Virus record (IMG/VR): IMGVR_UViG_3300000228_000023 | Coordinates: 108-34,644 of that record | Length of the DNA: 34,537 nt | Strand: one strand, 5' to 3' | DNA from: a virus | Shown: positions 28,049-34,537 of the stretch, piece after piece | Layout of the letters: every line of letters begins with the position of its first letter | Position numbering within the stretch: position 1 is the stretch's first letter | Notes under the pieces: model-generated | The model's input: the letters and a program-made list of their open reading frames with translations, nothing else | Told to the model about the DNA's origin: nothing | The model's database searches: none | Translations under genes and position numbers: made by a program

Positions 28049-29317
28049 TTAAAGCTGAATAGAAGTTGTCTTTTGTCTTTCTTTCTTGAGAGGGTCAATC
28101 GTCCAACAGAGATAGCCTAAAGCATCAGATATATGCGTAAGCATCTTATCCGTTCTCTGATCAAGAGCACCATCTTTCCAACTTACTTTCTCAAGATCGT
28201 TAACAAGCCTTCTGCATGACTCGTCAATAATAATCCTATCGTCTCTTAATAATCTATTAATATTATTCACACGGTCAATAACTAAAGGGTTTCTAGTTGT
28301 CTCAACAGTAAAGCCTGCTTGCCTCAATATCTCGTGATCGGATATACCAGAAGTCTTTCTATTTGCGCCCGTTGAGTCAGGGTAGATAGATGCTCCTGCG
28401 TGCCCTGCGCTTAGTAACTGCCCAGACATTTTGAATGTGTCAGAGTTTTCCAAGAAAACTTCTGCATAAATATAGAAAATGTTATTGATTACAGTGGCGA
28501 CAACTGCAGTCATTGGTTGGACGTTGAAATCCATACCAATCCTAACCTGTCCAAAAATGATACTTCTATCTATCTTTTGGACGTGCTTCTCTCTACTGAA
28601 TGAGTAATACACTTGACCGTCATCATCTTCTGAGAACTGCCCGTCCCTAAATCTCTTTCTTTGCGCCTCGGGCAAGTTGTTTAAAATCTCTGTTATATAC
28701 TCTGGGTCAATGTTATCTAGATTGTCTTTAGGGTTCATTAATATTGACGCATACCTACATGAATCAACCGGCACGTTATCGACTGGGTCGAGATACTTCT
28801 CAAACAACCAATAGCTCCAATGCTTTTTAGATGGCGGGTTCTGGTCAAAATAGGCTTTCTTAACGAGTTCATTCTTTTCAGCAAGGCGAGTCATTGCGAC
28901 CTGAATTGATTTGTATGGAATTTGAGAACACTCATTAAAATATATTGTTGAGTATTCCTTTCCTAAAATCTTCTCTACTCTTTTGTCATCATCTAACCCC
29001 CCGACCCATAACTCTGATCCGTTAGGGAAGTTAATGCAGTAATCCGTCTTATTCCATCCAACTACCAAGTCAGGAAAGGCAATCTTTAACACTTTTGGTA
29101 GAGTGTCCATCCAGATAGATGTTTTAATGTGATTAAAGTTTAGCCTAAGAATACAGTGTCTAGACTTTGTTTTACAGGCCCTCACAATGATTGCGTAAAC
29201 TGCTATAAAGGTCTTGCCAGACCTTGATCCACCGAACAGCATTACATATCTAGCTATACCAGCAAGAAGGATAATTGCCCTTATTTGAATTAATGTCTTT
29301 TTAAAGACGTGAGTCAT
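28049..29317 (-). CDS. terL: Terminase large subunit
   Basis: 422 aa from ATG 29315-29317 (MTHVFKK). A longer frame to 29371 runs over the small-subunit gene and is less likely. ATPase motifs: Walker A GGSRSGKT (29-36) and a Walker B region YSTIYFNECSQ. Nuclease motifs: IGMDFNVQPM (first Asp), YPDSTGANRKTSG (middle Asp) and HISDALGYLCW (last Asp), so the RNase-H-like domain is complete. The enzyme pumps and cuts concatemeric DNA into the procapsid. Its start overlaps the small-subunit gene by 17 bases. Confidence 0.95.
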   Translation of the reverse strand: MTHVFKKTLIQIRAIILLAGIARYVMLFGGSRSGKTFIAVYAIIVRACKTKSRHCILRLNFNHIKTSIWMDTLPKVLKIAFPDLVVGWNKTDYCINFPNGSELWVGGLDDDKRVEKILGKEYSTIYFNECSQIPYKSIQVAMTRLAEKNELVKKAYFDQNPPSKKHWSYWLFEKYLDPVDNVPVDSCRYASILMNPKDNLDNIDPEYITEILNNLPEAQRKRFRDGQFSEDDDGQVYYSFSREKHVQKIDRSIIFGQVRIGMDFNVQPMTAVVATVINNIFYIYAEVFLENSDTFKMSGQLLSAGHAGASIYPDSTGANRKTSGISDHEILRQAGFTVETTRNPLVIDRVNNINRLLRDDRIIIDESCRRLVNDLEKVSWKDGALDQRTDKMLTHISDALGYLCWTIDPLKKERQKTTSIQL

Positions 29318-29720
29318 CTGAGTCGATATTGATTGAAATCTTCTTAAGGTCGTCAGATAGGTCATACTCAACTTTGTCTTTAAAGTCGGTCACATTAATT
29401 GCCACGAACTTAGCAAAGCCAGCGTTATAGTTATTATTTAAACCGTGCTCAACAATGAACTCCTTTTGAATATCCTTACAAGCGGTGTAAGCACTCAAAA
29501 ACTCAGGGTGAACTAGCCCCCAGTTTCTCAAAGTGTTATGTGTAACACCGATATTTACTGCAAAGCGTTCAAACGTAGGCATTGAGTTTGACTTAAGTTT
29601 CTTTACCTGAACAACTCTTCCCCCTGATGCGACATCCTCAATGACCTCTTTATATAAAGGAACATTAAAATGATCCATTAGTTTTTTTGGCATCTCGTCT
29701 GTATAGTCAGTAGGTCTCAT
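29301..29720 (-). CDS. terS: Terminase small subunit
   Basis: 139 aa. The ATG at 29718-29720 overlaps the upstream stop as ATGA. FERFAVNIGVTHNTLRNWGL looks like a DNA-binding helix-turn-helix, followed by YTACKDIQKEFIVEHGLNNN and a KFVAINVTDFKDKVEYDLSD ending. The order helix-turn-helix, helical oligomerisation region, then acidic tail just before terL is standard for small subunits that recognise the packaging site. Confidence 0.85.
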   Translation of the reverse strand: MRPTDYTDEMPKKLMDHFNVPLYKEVIEDVASGGRVVQVKKLKSNSMPTFERFAVNIGVTHNTLRNWGLVHPEFLSAYTACKDIQKEFIVEHGLNNNYNAGFAKFVAINVTDFKDKVEYDLSDDLKKISINIDSDDSRL

Positions 29721-29899
29721 GATTCAACCCTTGTGAAGGCAACGGCCATTGATCTGTTTGACTCTGACCATAATTTCATTAAGTTTGAGATTAGCTCTTG
29801 ATTCGATGGGTCTATGTTGACTTTAATTGTTACTGATCCATCTACTTTGGTAGATAAGCCGTCTAAAATGGCGATACACGATCCTAGTACTTGTTCCAT
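29717..29899 (-). CDS. Small hypothetical protein, first gene of the late operon
   Basis: 60 aa. GGTGAG precedes the ATG at 29897-29899. Alpha/beta composition (VTIKVNIDPSNQELISNLMK). No motif recognised. It lies about 40 bases downstream of the predicted late promoter's start site and overlaps terS by 4 bases, so it is probably translated first and coupled to packaging genes. Confidence 0.6.
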   Translation of the reverse strand: MEQVLGSCIAILDGLSTKVDGSVTIKVNIDPSNQELISNLMKLWSESNRSMAVAFTRVES

Positions 29900-29924
29900 T
29901 AATACTCACCGAGTTTAAGGTTAT

Positions 29925-29939
29925 ATAGCTACCAGCTAT
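29925..29939 (-). promoter_or_regulatory. Short inverted repeat at the expected transcript 5' end
   Basis: ATAGCT-ACC-AGCTAT is a perfect 6-bp inverted repeat with a 3-base loop, placed where the late transcript would begin. It could be an operator or a 5' mRNA stem that protects the transcript. Confidence 0.35.
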
Positions 29940-29945
29940 TCCTTA

Positions 29946-29975
29946 ATGTTAGATGAGTTATTAATGGGTTGTCAA
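29946..29975 (-). promoter_or_regulatory. Predicted late promoter
   Basis: On the minus strand TTGACA (29975-29970), an 18-base spacer, then TAACAT (29951-29946). The -35 is perfect and the -10 keeps T, A, A, T at the key positions. It is the best promoter I see for the whole packaging, head, tail and lysis operon. The 254-base gap 29900-30153 holds no other convincing gene. Confidence 0.6.
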
Positions 29976-30153
29976 ATTAGTAGCATCCTTCTTTTGGGTA
30001 AAAGTCTCACATTGCTTTGCTTGCTACACTGGTACCACAAAGTAACCTTATTGTGCCACTAGGTCAGTTTGACATCCAATACAGCTTCTTGTGAGGTTAT
30101 GCACTTATTTGAAGGCTTTTCGCACGAAACACAGGGTAAAGATGTCTGGAATT

Positions 30154-30351
30154 TCACTCGTAATATTTTCTGTAAATAATTGTTTTTTTATTGTCGGCAA
30201 CAATTCTGATTACGCATTTATTTTCAGATGATTTATAGAAGTGAATTTCCAATTCTTCACCGGCTTCTGTTTTAATTTTACAGAACTCTGCCTTTGAAAT
30301 CTGTAATGACAAACCTCTTCTTTTTTCGTTTCCATCCTTGTCTTCTTTCAT
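30154..30351 (-). CDS. CsrA-like small protein
   Basis: 65 aa, starting in a TAATG overlap. After a charged N-terminus it reads LSLQISKAEFCKIKTEAGEE, LEIHFYKSSENKCVIRIVAD, NKKTIIYRK. The spacing matches the five-strand pattern of CsrA/RsmA-like RNA-binding proteins (L-x-L, x-G-E-x-I-x-I, I-x-I, V-x-I-x-I-x-A, then x-I-x-R). The usual G-E is replaced by A-E, and the N-terminal extension is longer. If real, it could bind GGA motifs in mRNA leaders and so control host or phage translation. It is the last gene of this operon. The resemblance is at pattern level only. Confidence 0.5.
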   Translation of the reverse strand: MKEDKDGNEKRRGLSLQISKAEFCKIKTEAGEELEIHFYKSSENKCVIRIVADNKKTIIYRKYYE

Positions 30352-30584
30352 TACAAATCCCCTCCAAAATTTCCCACATGTGGTTGCCCGACTACATCTT
30401 CAAGGCAACCCTTACTTCTTTTGAATCCATATCCTGTATCATCGTCATTACCAGTGTCTACATCTTCGTCATATAGTACACATTTATAATTTCCCCTAAT
30501 CTTTTTAATGTACTGACAATTAATCGAACATCTCAAATCATCTTTTTCATTAACCTCAACAGCTGTTTTTAAATAAATCCTCAT
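30351..30584 (-). CDS. Small Cys-containing hypothetical protein
   Basis: 77 aa. It has CSINC, a third Cys (KCVLY) and a fourth (KGCLEDV), spaced like small phage proteins with a C-x3-C...C...R-x3-C pattern that may bind a metal. The Shine-Dalgarno site is weak (GGTTACTTT). An acidic loop (YDEDVDTGNDDDTGYGF) follows the third Cys. The stop overlaps the CsrA-like gene start by one base. Confidence 0.55.
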   Translation of the reverse strand: MRIYLKTAVEVNEKDDLRCSINCQYIKKIRGNYKCVLYDEDVDTGNDDDTGYGFKRSKGCLEDVVGQPHVGNFGGDL

Positions 30585-30614
30585 AAAGTAACCAAGATAT
30601 TGTATGCTTCGTTA

Positions 30615-30836
30615 TTAATTTATTTCATCCATTGTAAATTTAAACTTCTTGTTTTCCCATCTTAATTCAACGTATCCATACTCCTTACAGCTGTCAACCA
30701 TATTTTCCATTCTATCGACTACTTGGCTATACTTATTAGCCCAAAACTTAACTTCAGTTTCAAGCTGTCTAAATCTGATTTCATCAATCTCAATTCGCGG
30801 GACATACTTAGGCATTGTTTCATTTGTATAGGCCAT
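30615..30836 (-). CDS. Small helical hypothetical protein
   Basis: 73 aa, starting in a TAATG overlap with the upstream gene. It has a helical middle (IDEIRFRQLETEVKFWANKY) and a beta-like end (VELRWENKKFKFTMDE). No family recognised. Confidence 0.55.
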   Translation of the reverse strand: MAYTNETMPKYVPRIEIDEIRFRQLETEVKFWANKYSQVVDRMENMVDSCKEYGYVELRWENKKFKFTMDEIN

Positions 30837-31066
30837 TATTTTTTACTCCGTTTAAAATGTTCCATAATTCGTCGACAGTCTTTTTCTTGAATAGCTATTC
30901 TTGACCCTTCAGGGGTACCTTCTAGGTATATAAAAAATATTTTTTCCTCATTACCTTTAGGAACAATCATTACAATCTTGGACATGTTTATTATAATCTC
31001 TCCGAATTTAATATTGTGGGCCCATCTTCCTGAGTTCTCTGTCATTTCAGTAATTGATATTAACAT
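30836..31066 (-). CDS. Small hypothetical protein
   Basis: 76 aa from ATG 31064-31066, which has AAAGAGA seven bases upstream. An earlier GTG at 31099 has no Shine-Dalgarno site. Beta-rich sequence (IIINMSKIVMIVPKGNEEKI, FFIYLEG) and a basic helix at the end. No motif recognised. It lies 45 bases after the zinc-finger gene. Confidence 0.55.
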   Translation of the reverse strand: MLISITEMTENSGRWAHNIKFGEIIINMSKIVMIVPKGNEEKIFFIYLEGTPEGSRIAIQEKDCRRIMEHFKRSKK

Positions 31067-31110
31067 TTTTATTCTCTTTTTAAATTTTGTTTTCGGCACG
31101 ATAATTTAGC

Positions 31111-31776
31111 TTATTGTGTTTCTATTCTTCTGGTTGAGTAACAAACGCTAATGTGTCCATCTACTTCAAAAGTGTTTTTGCATCTCTGGCAATTAATCTC
31201 TTCACTATCTGATTCACTATATTTATGGGCATCATAGCTATCCATTTCTAGGCCACAAAAAGGGCAGGTGAGCTCGTCTTTATGCCAATAATCATCCTCG
31301 TCATATTCGGGCATATTATCTAGAGCTTTTTTAAGTTCCTCAGCATCTTCTCTTTCTTTACAATCATTACAGGCCCAACCTTCTTTTCTTCCCCAGCAAA
31401 TACTCTTGTTGTCTTTACTGGAGATTCCACAAACTGAACAAACATCATGTTTTTCGCAAACGGAGTAACCCATCCAGTCTCTTTTGCTTCCGCTGCATTC
31501 ATAACACCCATTAACCCAATACCATTCACCATCGATAAATTCTGCGTAGTACTGCTTCTCAGTATGCTTTAGAATTACATCTGCGTTTTCTTCCTTGGTA
31601 AATTCTCGATCACCATAGTCACGACGAAATAATTGAGTTGAGCCAGATCGAACACTATCCATATCTGATGTAAGGCGTGGATCATTTATTTTCTCAAAGA
31701 TTAGATTTTTATATCCGTGCGAATCTAGGATATAGCCTTTATCGAGATGTGCTTCTTTGTAGTAATGCTTAATCAT
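31111..31776 (-). CDS. Multi-zinc-finger protein
   Basis: 221 aa, starting in an ATGA overlap. At least four Cys pairs: CYEC, CSVC with a following C, CNDC, CPFC and CQRC, the last two making a C-terminal ribbon of the kind LTCPFCGLEMD...INCQRCKNTFEV, ending near VCYSTRRIE. The Y-S-T-x-R/K end is common in small phage zinc-ribbon proteins. The first 100 residues are mixed and unassigned. A role in binding nucleic acid or host proteins is likely, but no specific function can be claimed. Confidence 0.65.
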   Translation of the reverse strand: MIKHYYKEAHLDKGYILDSHGYKNLIFEKINDPRLTSDMDSVRSGSTQLFRRDYGDREFTKEENADVILKHTEKQYYAEFIDGEWYWVNGCYECSGSKRDWMGYSVCEKHDVCSVCGISSKDNKSICWGRKEGWACNDCKEREDAEELKKALDNMPEYDEDDYWHKDELTCPFCGLEMDSYDAHKYSESDSEEINCQRCKNTFEVDGHISVCYSTRRIETQ

Positions 31777-32003
31777 TTTAAATCCTTTGGGGTATGAAAC
31801 TTTTTAGAACGACCTCTATATTTTTCATCATCAAGTTTTTCTTGGTGTCTTTGCTCGTTGATATAGAAATCACATTTCTTAAAGTAGTCTCTTTTATTAC
31901 AAGCAAAGCCTTCTGAGTCACCAACATCTCCATAGGCCCATTCATTCTGAAAGTATTTCAAGCAATGATTAAATCCTTTCATATCGGAGTGTGGGCTAGT
32001 CAT
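31773..32003 (-). CDS. Small hypothetical protein
   Basis: 76 aa. GAGGATTCT precedes the ATG at 32001-32003. Contains three Cys and many aromatics (HCLKYFQNEWAYGDVGD, CNKRDYFKKCDFYI) and a basic C-terminus. No motif recognised. Coupled to the zinc-finger gene by a 4-base overlap. Confidence 0.55.
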   Translation of the reverse strand: MTSPHSDMKGFNHCLKYFQNEWAYGDVGDSEGFACNKRDYFKKCDFYINEQRHQEKLDDEKYRGRSKKFHTPKDLK

Positions 32004-32028
32004 AGAATCCTCGTCTCGATAATGGTTT

Positions 32029-32499
32029 TTATCGTGCAGATTTTATATTTTTCCGCTTTAGTGCCCTGATCGCAGGCGTTTGATGAACTGATGCAATCCC
32101 TTCCTTTAGAGCATCTCTACATTCGATGGATTGATGAAGTTGAAAAGCAATTAACCACTCTTCAATTCTGGTAAGTTCTCGGCCAGCGGTCTTTTGTGCC
32201 CATTCATAAATTCTCATTCTCGCCTTGGGTACTAGCTCTTCATCTAGTTCAATCGCATAAAATTTAAACAGCGTTTCACAAAAAGCTCTTTCTGGGTCGT
32301 TGTATTTTTCAAGTAGTGCCTTATAAATTCTTTCAATAATTACTATTAACATTTCTCCGTCGCCACAAGAAGGTTCAAATATAAATGTTTCCCAGTCTGA
32401 TAGGAGAGTTGGGCGATCCTTGTATAATAGATCAAGCATTTCATTTGTAACCCAGGGTGGAGTGAAAACTTGATTGGCCTTTAGGTTTTCTTTATTCAT
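32029..32499 (-). CDS. Short adenine-methyltransferase-like protein lacking the catalytic motif
   Basis: 156 aa from ATG 32497-32499 (MNKENLKANQVFTPPW), which has AAGGA seven bases upstream. An in-frame ATG at 32544 with GGAGG would add 15 residues. NQVFTPPWVTNEMLDLL is the N-terminal element (motif X type) of N6-adenine methyltransferases, and FEPSCGDGEMLIVI is the AdoMet-binding motif I. The NPPY catalytic motif expected about 80-100 residues later is missing and the protein ends early. Similar short MTase N-domains occur in phages. It may bind AdoMet or act with a partner, or be a truncated remnant. Confidence 0.65.
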   Translation of the reverse strand: MNKENLKANQVFTPPWVTNEMLDLLYKDRPTLLSDWETFIFEPSCGDGEMLIVIIERIYKALLEKYNDPERAFCETLFKFYAIELDEELVPKARMRIYEWAQKTAGRELTRIEEWLIAFQLHQSIECRDALKEGIASVHQTPAIRALKRKNIKSAR

Positions 32500-32540
32500 G
32501 GATACATCCTTTATCTCTTCTTTTGATTTAATTTTTATTC

Positions 32541-32636
32541 TCATCTCCCCTCCATAATCTCTTTAATTTGTTTTTGTGCTTCACGGGTCAGATACGGCTT
32601 GTCTTATTGTTTTACCGTGAGAGAAGTTTTTCCCAT
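32541..32636 (-). pseudogene. Possible micro-gene with an in-frame stop
   Basis: On the minus strand an ATG at 32634-32636 encodes ten residues (MGKTSLTVKQ), then TAA, then KPYLTREAQKQIKEIMEGR after one Asp, and a TGA that overlaps the ATG at 32544 as ATGA. The second part looks like real helical protein. Low confidence: it may be a remnant or chance. Confidence 0.25.
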
Positions 32637-32639
32637 CGG

Positions 32640-33095
32640 TTACGACAAAAGAAGTTTCTTTTTAAAGTAAACTATTACCGTTCCAGAGTTGTTTGCCGTG
32701 GATGGTTTATTATTTTCATCCAAGAACGCTACTCTTCTCTCTAATATTTCAAAAAGGTATTTCCCATAAATGTGTGAAAACCAAACTGATGAACTCATAG
32801 AGTTTGAAGGCAAAATCATACCCACAATAGGACAATCATTATCATCCACTTCATGCGATGCTTTTTTAATCCACTCAATCTTGTTTGAAAATGGATGGTT
32901 ACAAAAAACACGATGCCCCCGGGAAGATTTTAACCCATCCTCACCTTTGTCTTTTTTTAAGCCAATAGGAGCTAAACAGTTATGAGATTCGCAGGCCGCA
33001 TCAAGGGTGAAATTTAAAACCCTGTTAAGAGAATCAAAAAGAAAGGGAGGAGTCTTAAAGCCATCATTCCATTTACCATTATTTTTCATATTCAT
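32640..33095 (-). CDS. Phage Dam-like N6-adenine methyltransferase with altered catalytic motif
   Basis: 151 aa. GAGGAG precedes the ATG at 33093-33095. The layout KTPPFLFDSLNRVLNFTLDA (14-33), then AACESHNC, GLKSSRGHRVFCNHPFS (54-70) and a following IEWIKKASHE, PIVGMILPSNS, fits the phage adenine methyltransferase (Dam-like) family. There the catalytic motif reads C-N-P-P-Y-S. Here it is C-N-H-P-F-S (65-70): the first proline is His and the Tyr is Phe. Phe is tolerated in some adenine methyltransferases, but His is not usual. The enzyme may be inactive or changed in specificity. About 20 residues shorter than many relatives. Confidence 0.75.
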   Translation of the reverse strand: MNMKNNGKWNDGFKTPPFLFDSLNRVLNFTLDAACESHNCLAPIGLKKDKGEDGLKSSRGHRVFCNHPFSNKIEWIKKASHEVDDNDCPIVGMILPSNSMSSSVWFSHIYGKYLFEILERRVAFLDENNKPSTANNSGTVIVYFKKKLLLS

Positions 33096-33096
33096 C

Positions 33097-34260
33097 TCAC
33101 TTCTCCTCTTTGTTTAGGCCGTATTTGGTGCGGATTTGTATAATCTTTTCTTTGCCTGTTCTTGTTACAGGCGAGGCCACAAGCAAAAGAAGATCAATAT
33201 CCTTCACTGCTTCTTGGTATTTTTCTTTTTCTTCAAGAACTTTCTTATCCATATATAGAACATCATTTCTTTCAGCTTTATATTTTTCTTGAAACTTTTC
33301 ACTGTCTTCCAAATGGCACACTCTAGCTTCTTCAAGCCTCTCGTTGGCAGATTTTAAGTGGGCTATTTCACCTTCCTTATCTTCAATCTCTTTTCGGTAT
33401 TCCGACGCCAGCCTTTCTAGTTCTTTTTTATTTCGATCAAGACTTTCATAATCTGACTTTAAGTCTTGAAGCTCTTTCATTGATGAGAGTTTTCCTGCTT
33501 GCCAAGCCTCTTTTCTTCCTCTGCTATTTCCGGTGTACGCCCAATGGTTTTCAAGTATCTTTTTTTTCCATTCTTCAAACCCCTCATTACAATCCTCTTT
33601 AATGTCTTGCTGTGCTTGGGTGTAGACTTGCTGATAACTATGGTGGTGACAAGCATTTGCCACTCTTTCAACTTCATTTAAAGAAACAAACTGATCATCT
33701 TCAAACTTTTGTCTGTCGTTAATTTCCCCTGTTATTGATTCAAGAGACTCAGTCTTTACAATAGAAGCAAAAGACTCAAATTCATCCCAAGAAGAATTGA
33801 CAACAATCTTAAAAAGCTCTTCTTTTCTTAATTTCATTTGCTCTAAATTTAACTTGATTCCGTTCACTGTTACATTTCCAAAAGATCGCAGTTCGGAAAG
33901 CTTTGCTTGCAAATTCTCCAATCTTTGCTTTTCCTTGTTTTCCCATTCAATAAGAGGTTCCCTGACTTTGTTTTCAAGGTCATCACAAAAATCTCTAATC
34001 TTTCTTCTTGATGAATCAACTAAGGCGGATTGCTTTTTCATCTCAGAAGTAAGCTCTTTTCCGAGATCATCGAGATATGTTTTAGACTTTGCAACCATGT
34101 ATGCCATGGATGCGATTTCTTCTCTGCCTTTTTTCGTAGTCATGTCAGGAGTAAATTTTGAGACTTCTTCTTTTAATTTCTGAAGAATTGGGTCAACACC
34201 ATTTCCCGCAGAAAAAACAGTCATCAAGTTTTGTTGTTCAATTTTAATTAAGTCTTCCAT
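33097..34260 (-). CDS. Large coiled-coil early phage protein
   Basis: 387 aa from ATG 34258-34260. Starts at 34272 (ATG) and 34281 (TTG) are also possible and none has a Shine-Dalgarno site. Residues about 15-100 (MTTKKGREEIASMAYMVAKS, KTYLDDLGKE, REPLIEWEN) match a widespread phage coiled-coil family that I know from recombination and early regions, with the signature GR-x-I-A-S-x-A-Y-x-V-A-x-S-K and E-V-R-x-P-L-x-E-W-E. Its function is unknown to me. The C-terminal half is a long coiled coil (about 255-360). First gene of the 34260-30154 operon. Confidence 0.75.
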   Translation of the reverse strand: MEDLIKIEQQNLMTVFSAGNGVDPILQKLKEEVSKFTPDMTTKKGREEIASMAYMVAKSKTYLDDLGKELTSEMKKQSALVDSSRRKIRDFCDDLENKVREPLIEWENKEKQRLENLQAKLSELRSFGNVTVNGIKLNLEQMKLRKEELFKIVVNSSWDEFESFASIVKTESLESITGEINDRQKFEDDQFVSLNEVERVANACHHHSYQQVYTQAQQDIKEDCNEGFEEWKKKILENHWAYTGNSRGRKEAWQAGKLSSMKELQDLKSDYESLDRNKKELERLASEYRKEIEDKEGEIAHLKSANERLEEARVCHLEDSEKFQEKYKAERNDVLYMDKKVLEEKEKYQEAVKDIDLLLLVASPVTRTGKEKIIQIRTKYGLNKEEK

Positions 34261-34302
34261 TAGCAATATCATTTTTTGCAATGTTGAGTTGAATACATTT
34301 AA

Positions 34303-34329
34303 GTTATAAGATTTTTTTATTAATGTAAA
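34303..34329 (-). promoter_or_regulatory. Candidate promoter for the second accessory operon
   Basis: On the minus strand TTTACA (34329-34324), then TATAAC (34308-34303) with a 15-base spacer. A shifted -10 (TAACTT, 34306-34301) gives 17. It lies about 40-70 bases upstream of the coiled-coil gene and directly after the terminator of the Gly-rich gene. Confidence 0.4.
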
Positions 34330-34350
34330 TACTTTTTAAAATAATTCTAT

Positions 34351-34375
34351 AAAAAAGAGGAGCCATTCGGCCCCT
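34351..34375 (-). terminator. Intrinsic terminator after the Gly-rich repeat gene
   Basis: On the minus strand a 7-bp stem (AGGGGCC/GGCTCCT, one G-U) with a GAAT loop is followed after one C by six T. It ends the leftward accessory operon 35 bases after the stop at 34410 and insulates the next operon. Confidence 0.8.
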
Positions 34376-34409
34376 TAATATTACTTTCTTTGTGTAGTTT
34401 ATTTAAGTG

Positions 34410-34537
34410 TTAGCCAGAGCCAGAGCCATCGCCAGAGCCAGAGCCAGAGCCATCGCCAGAGCCAGAGCCATAGCCAGAGCCAGAGCCAGAGCCATAGCCA
34501 GAGCCATCGCCATAGCCAGAGCCAGAGCCATAGCCAT
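34410..34537 (-). CDS. Gly-X dipeptide repeat protein, C-terminal part (entered from the window edge)
   Basis: The minus strand is open from the right edge and reads Gly alternating with Ser, Tyr and Asp until TAA at 34412-34410. It has no start codon here and is in the same repeat language as the N-terminal part at 1-102, which has a start but no stop. Forty-one full codons are visible. A terminator follows. Treating both parts as one gene explains the missing ends. Confidence 0.7.
   Translation of the reverse strand, partial: GYGSGSGYGDGSGYGSGSGSGYGSGSGDGSGSGSGDGSGSG
34413..34537. repeat. Hexanucleotide GGC-NNT repeat, right end
   Basis: Perfect 6-base periodicity (GCC followed by AGA, ATC or ATA on the plus strand) to the last base. 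The last 11 bases equal the first 11 of the window and are in the same codon phase. Confidence 0.9.

Noticed and set aside
28049-29371. Longer terminase start at 29371 adding 18 residues.
   Set aside because: The extension lies wholly inside the small-subunit gene and has no Shine-Dalgarno site. The start at 29317 is preferred.

Overview
The window looks like the complete, or nearly complete, genome of a tailed phage of about 34.5 kb, linearised inside a gene. Both ends consist of the same GGC-NNT hexanucleotide repeat. Read on the minus strand, the left end (102 down to 1) holds a start codon and the right end (34537 down to 34410) holds a stop codon of one Gly-Ser/Tyr/Asp repeat protein. 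The last 11 bases equal the first 11, and joining on them keeps the frame, so I read the molecule as circular or circularly permuted. DNA is AT-rich, genes are tightly packed with many ATGA, TAATG, GTGA and TTGA stop/start overlaps, and Shine-Dalgarno sites are clear, so the host is a bacterium. The style of the 762-aa secreted tail protein (13368-15656), with a Sec signal peptide and a carbohydrate-binding-like domain, reminds me of proteins from Bdellovibrio-like predatory bacteria. That host guess is weak. I saw no integrase, tRNA, DNA polymerase, helicase or CRISPR.

Layout. (1) 1-3687, minus: an accessory operon running from a beta-type DNA methyltransferase through a metallophosphoesterase, an HExxH metallopeptidase and small proteins to a DUF6948-like protein and the Gly-rich repeat protein, which ends at an intrinsic terminator across the junction (34351-34375). 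A structured leader with its own terminator sits at 1238-1340. (2) 3688-3991: a control region between divergent operons with GTAC-cored palindromes. (3) 3992-8032, plus: the early and recombination module, with an ERF single-strand annealing protein, an XRE regulator, several tiny overlapping genes and a RusA-type resolvase. (4) 8013-9245, minus: a lysis cassette with an M15-type peptidase and a spanin-like pair. (5) 9242-29899, minus: a siphovirus morphogenesis operon read from terS and terL through a SEC-C protein, portal, scaffold, capsid, connectors, tail tube, frameshifted tail chaperones and tape measure to the tail tip and fibres. It is driven by a TTGACA/TAACAT promoter at 29946-29975. 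(6) 30154-34260, minus: a second accessory operon with a coiled-coil early protein, two methyltransferase-like proteins (one with an altered catalytic motif, one lacking it), zinc-finger proteins and a CsrA-like small protein.

In outline, the plus-strand module recombines DNA and resolves junctions and probably relies on host replication. The minus-strand late operon packages DNA, builds a long non-contractile tail (680-aa ruler, roughly 100 nm at 0.15 nm per residue) and lyses the cell. The methyltransferases probably protect the DNA. Many starts were moved from the longest possible start to a start supported by a Shine-Dalgarno site or a stop/start overlap.
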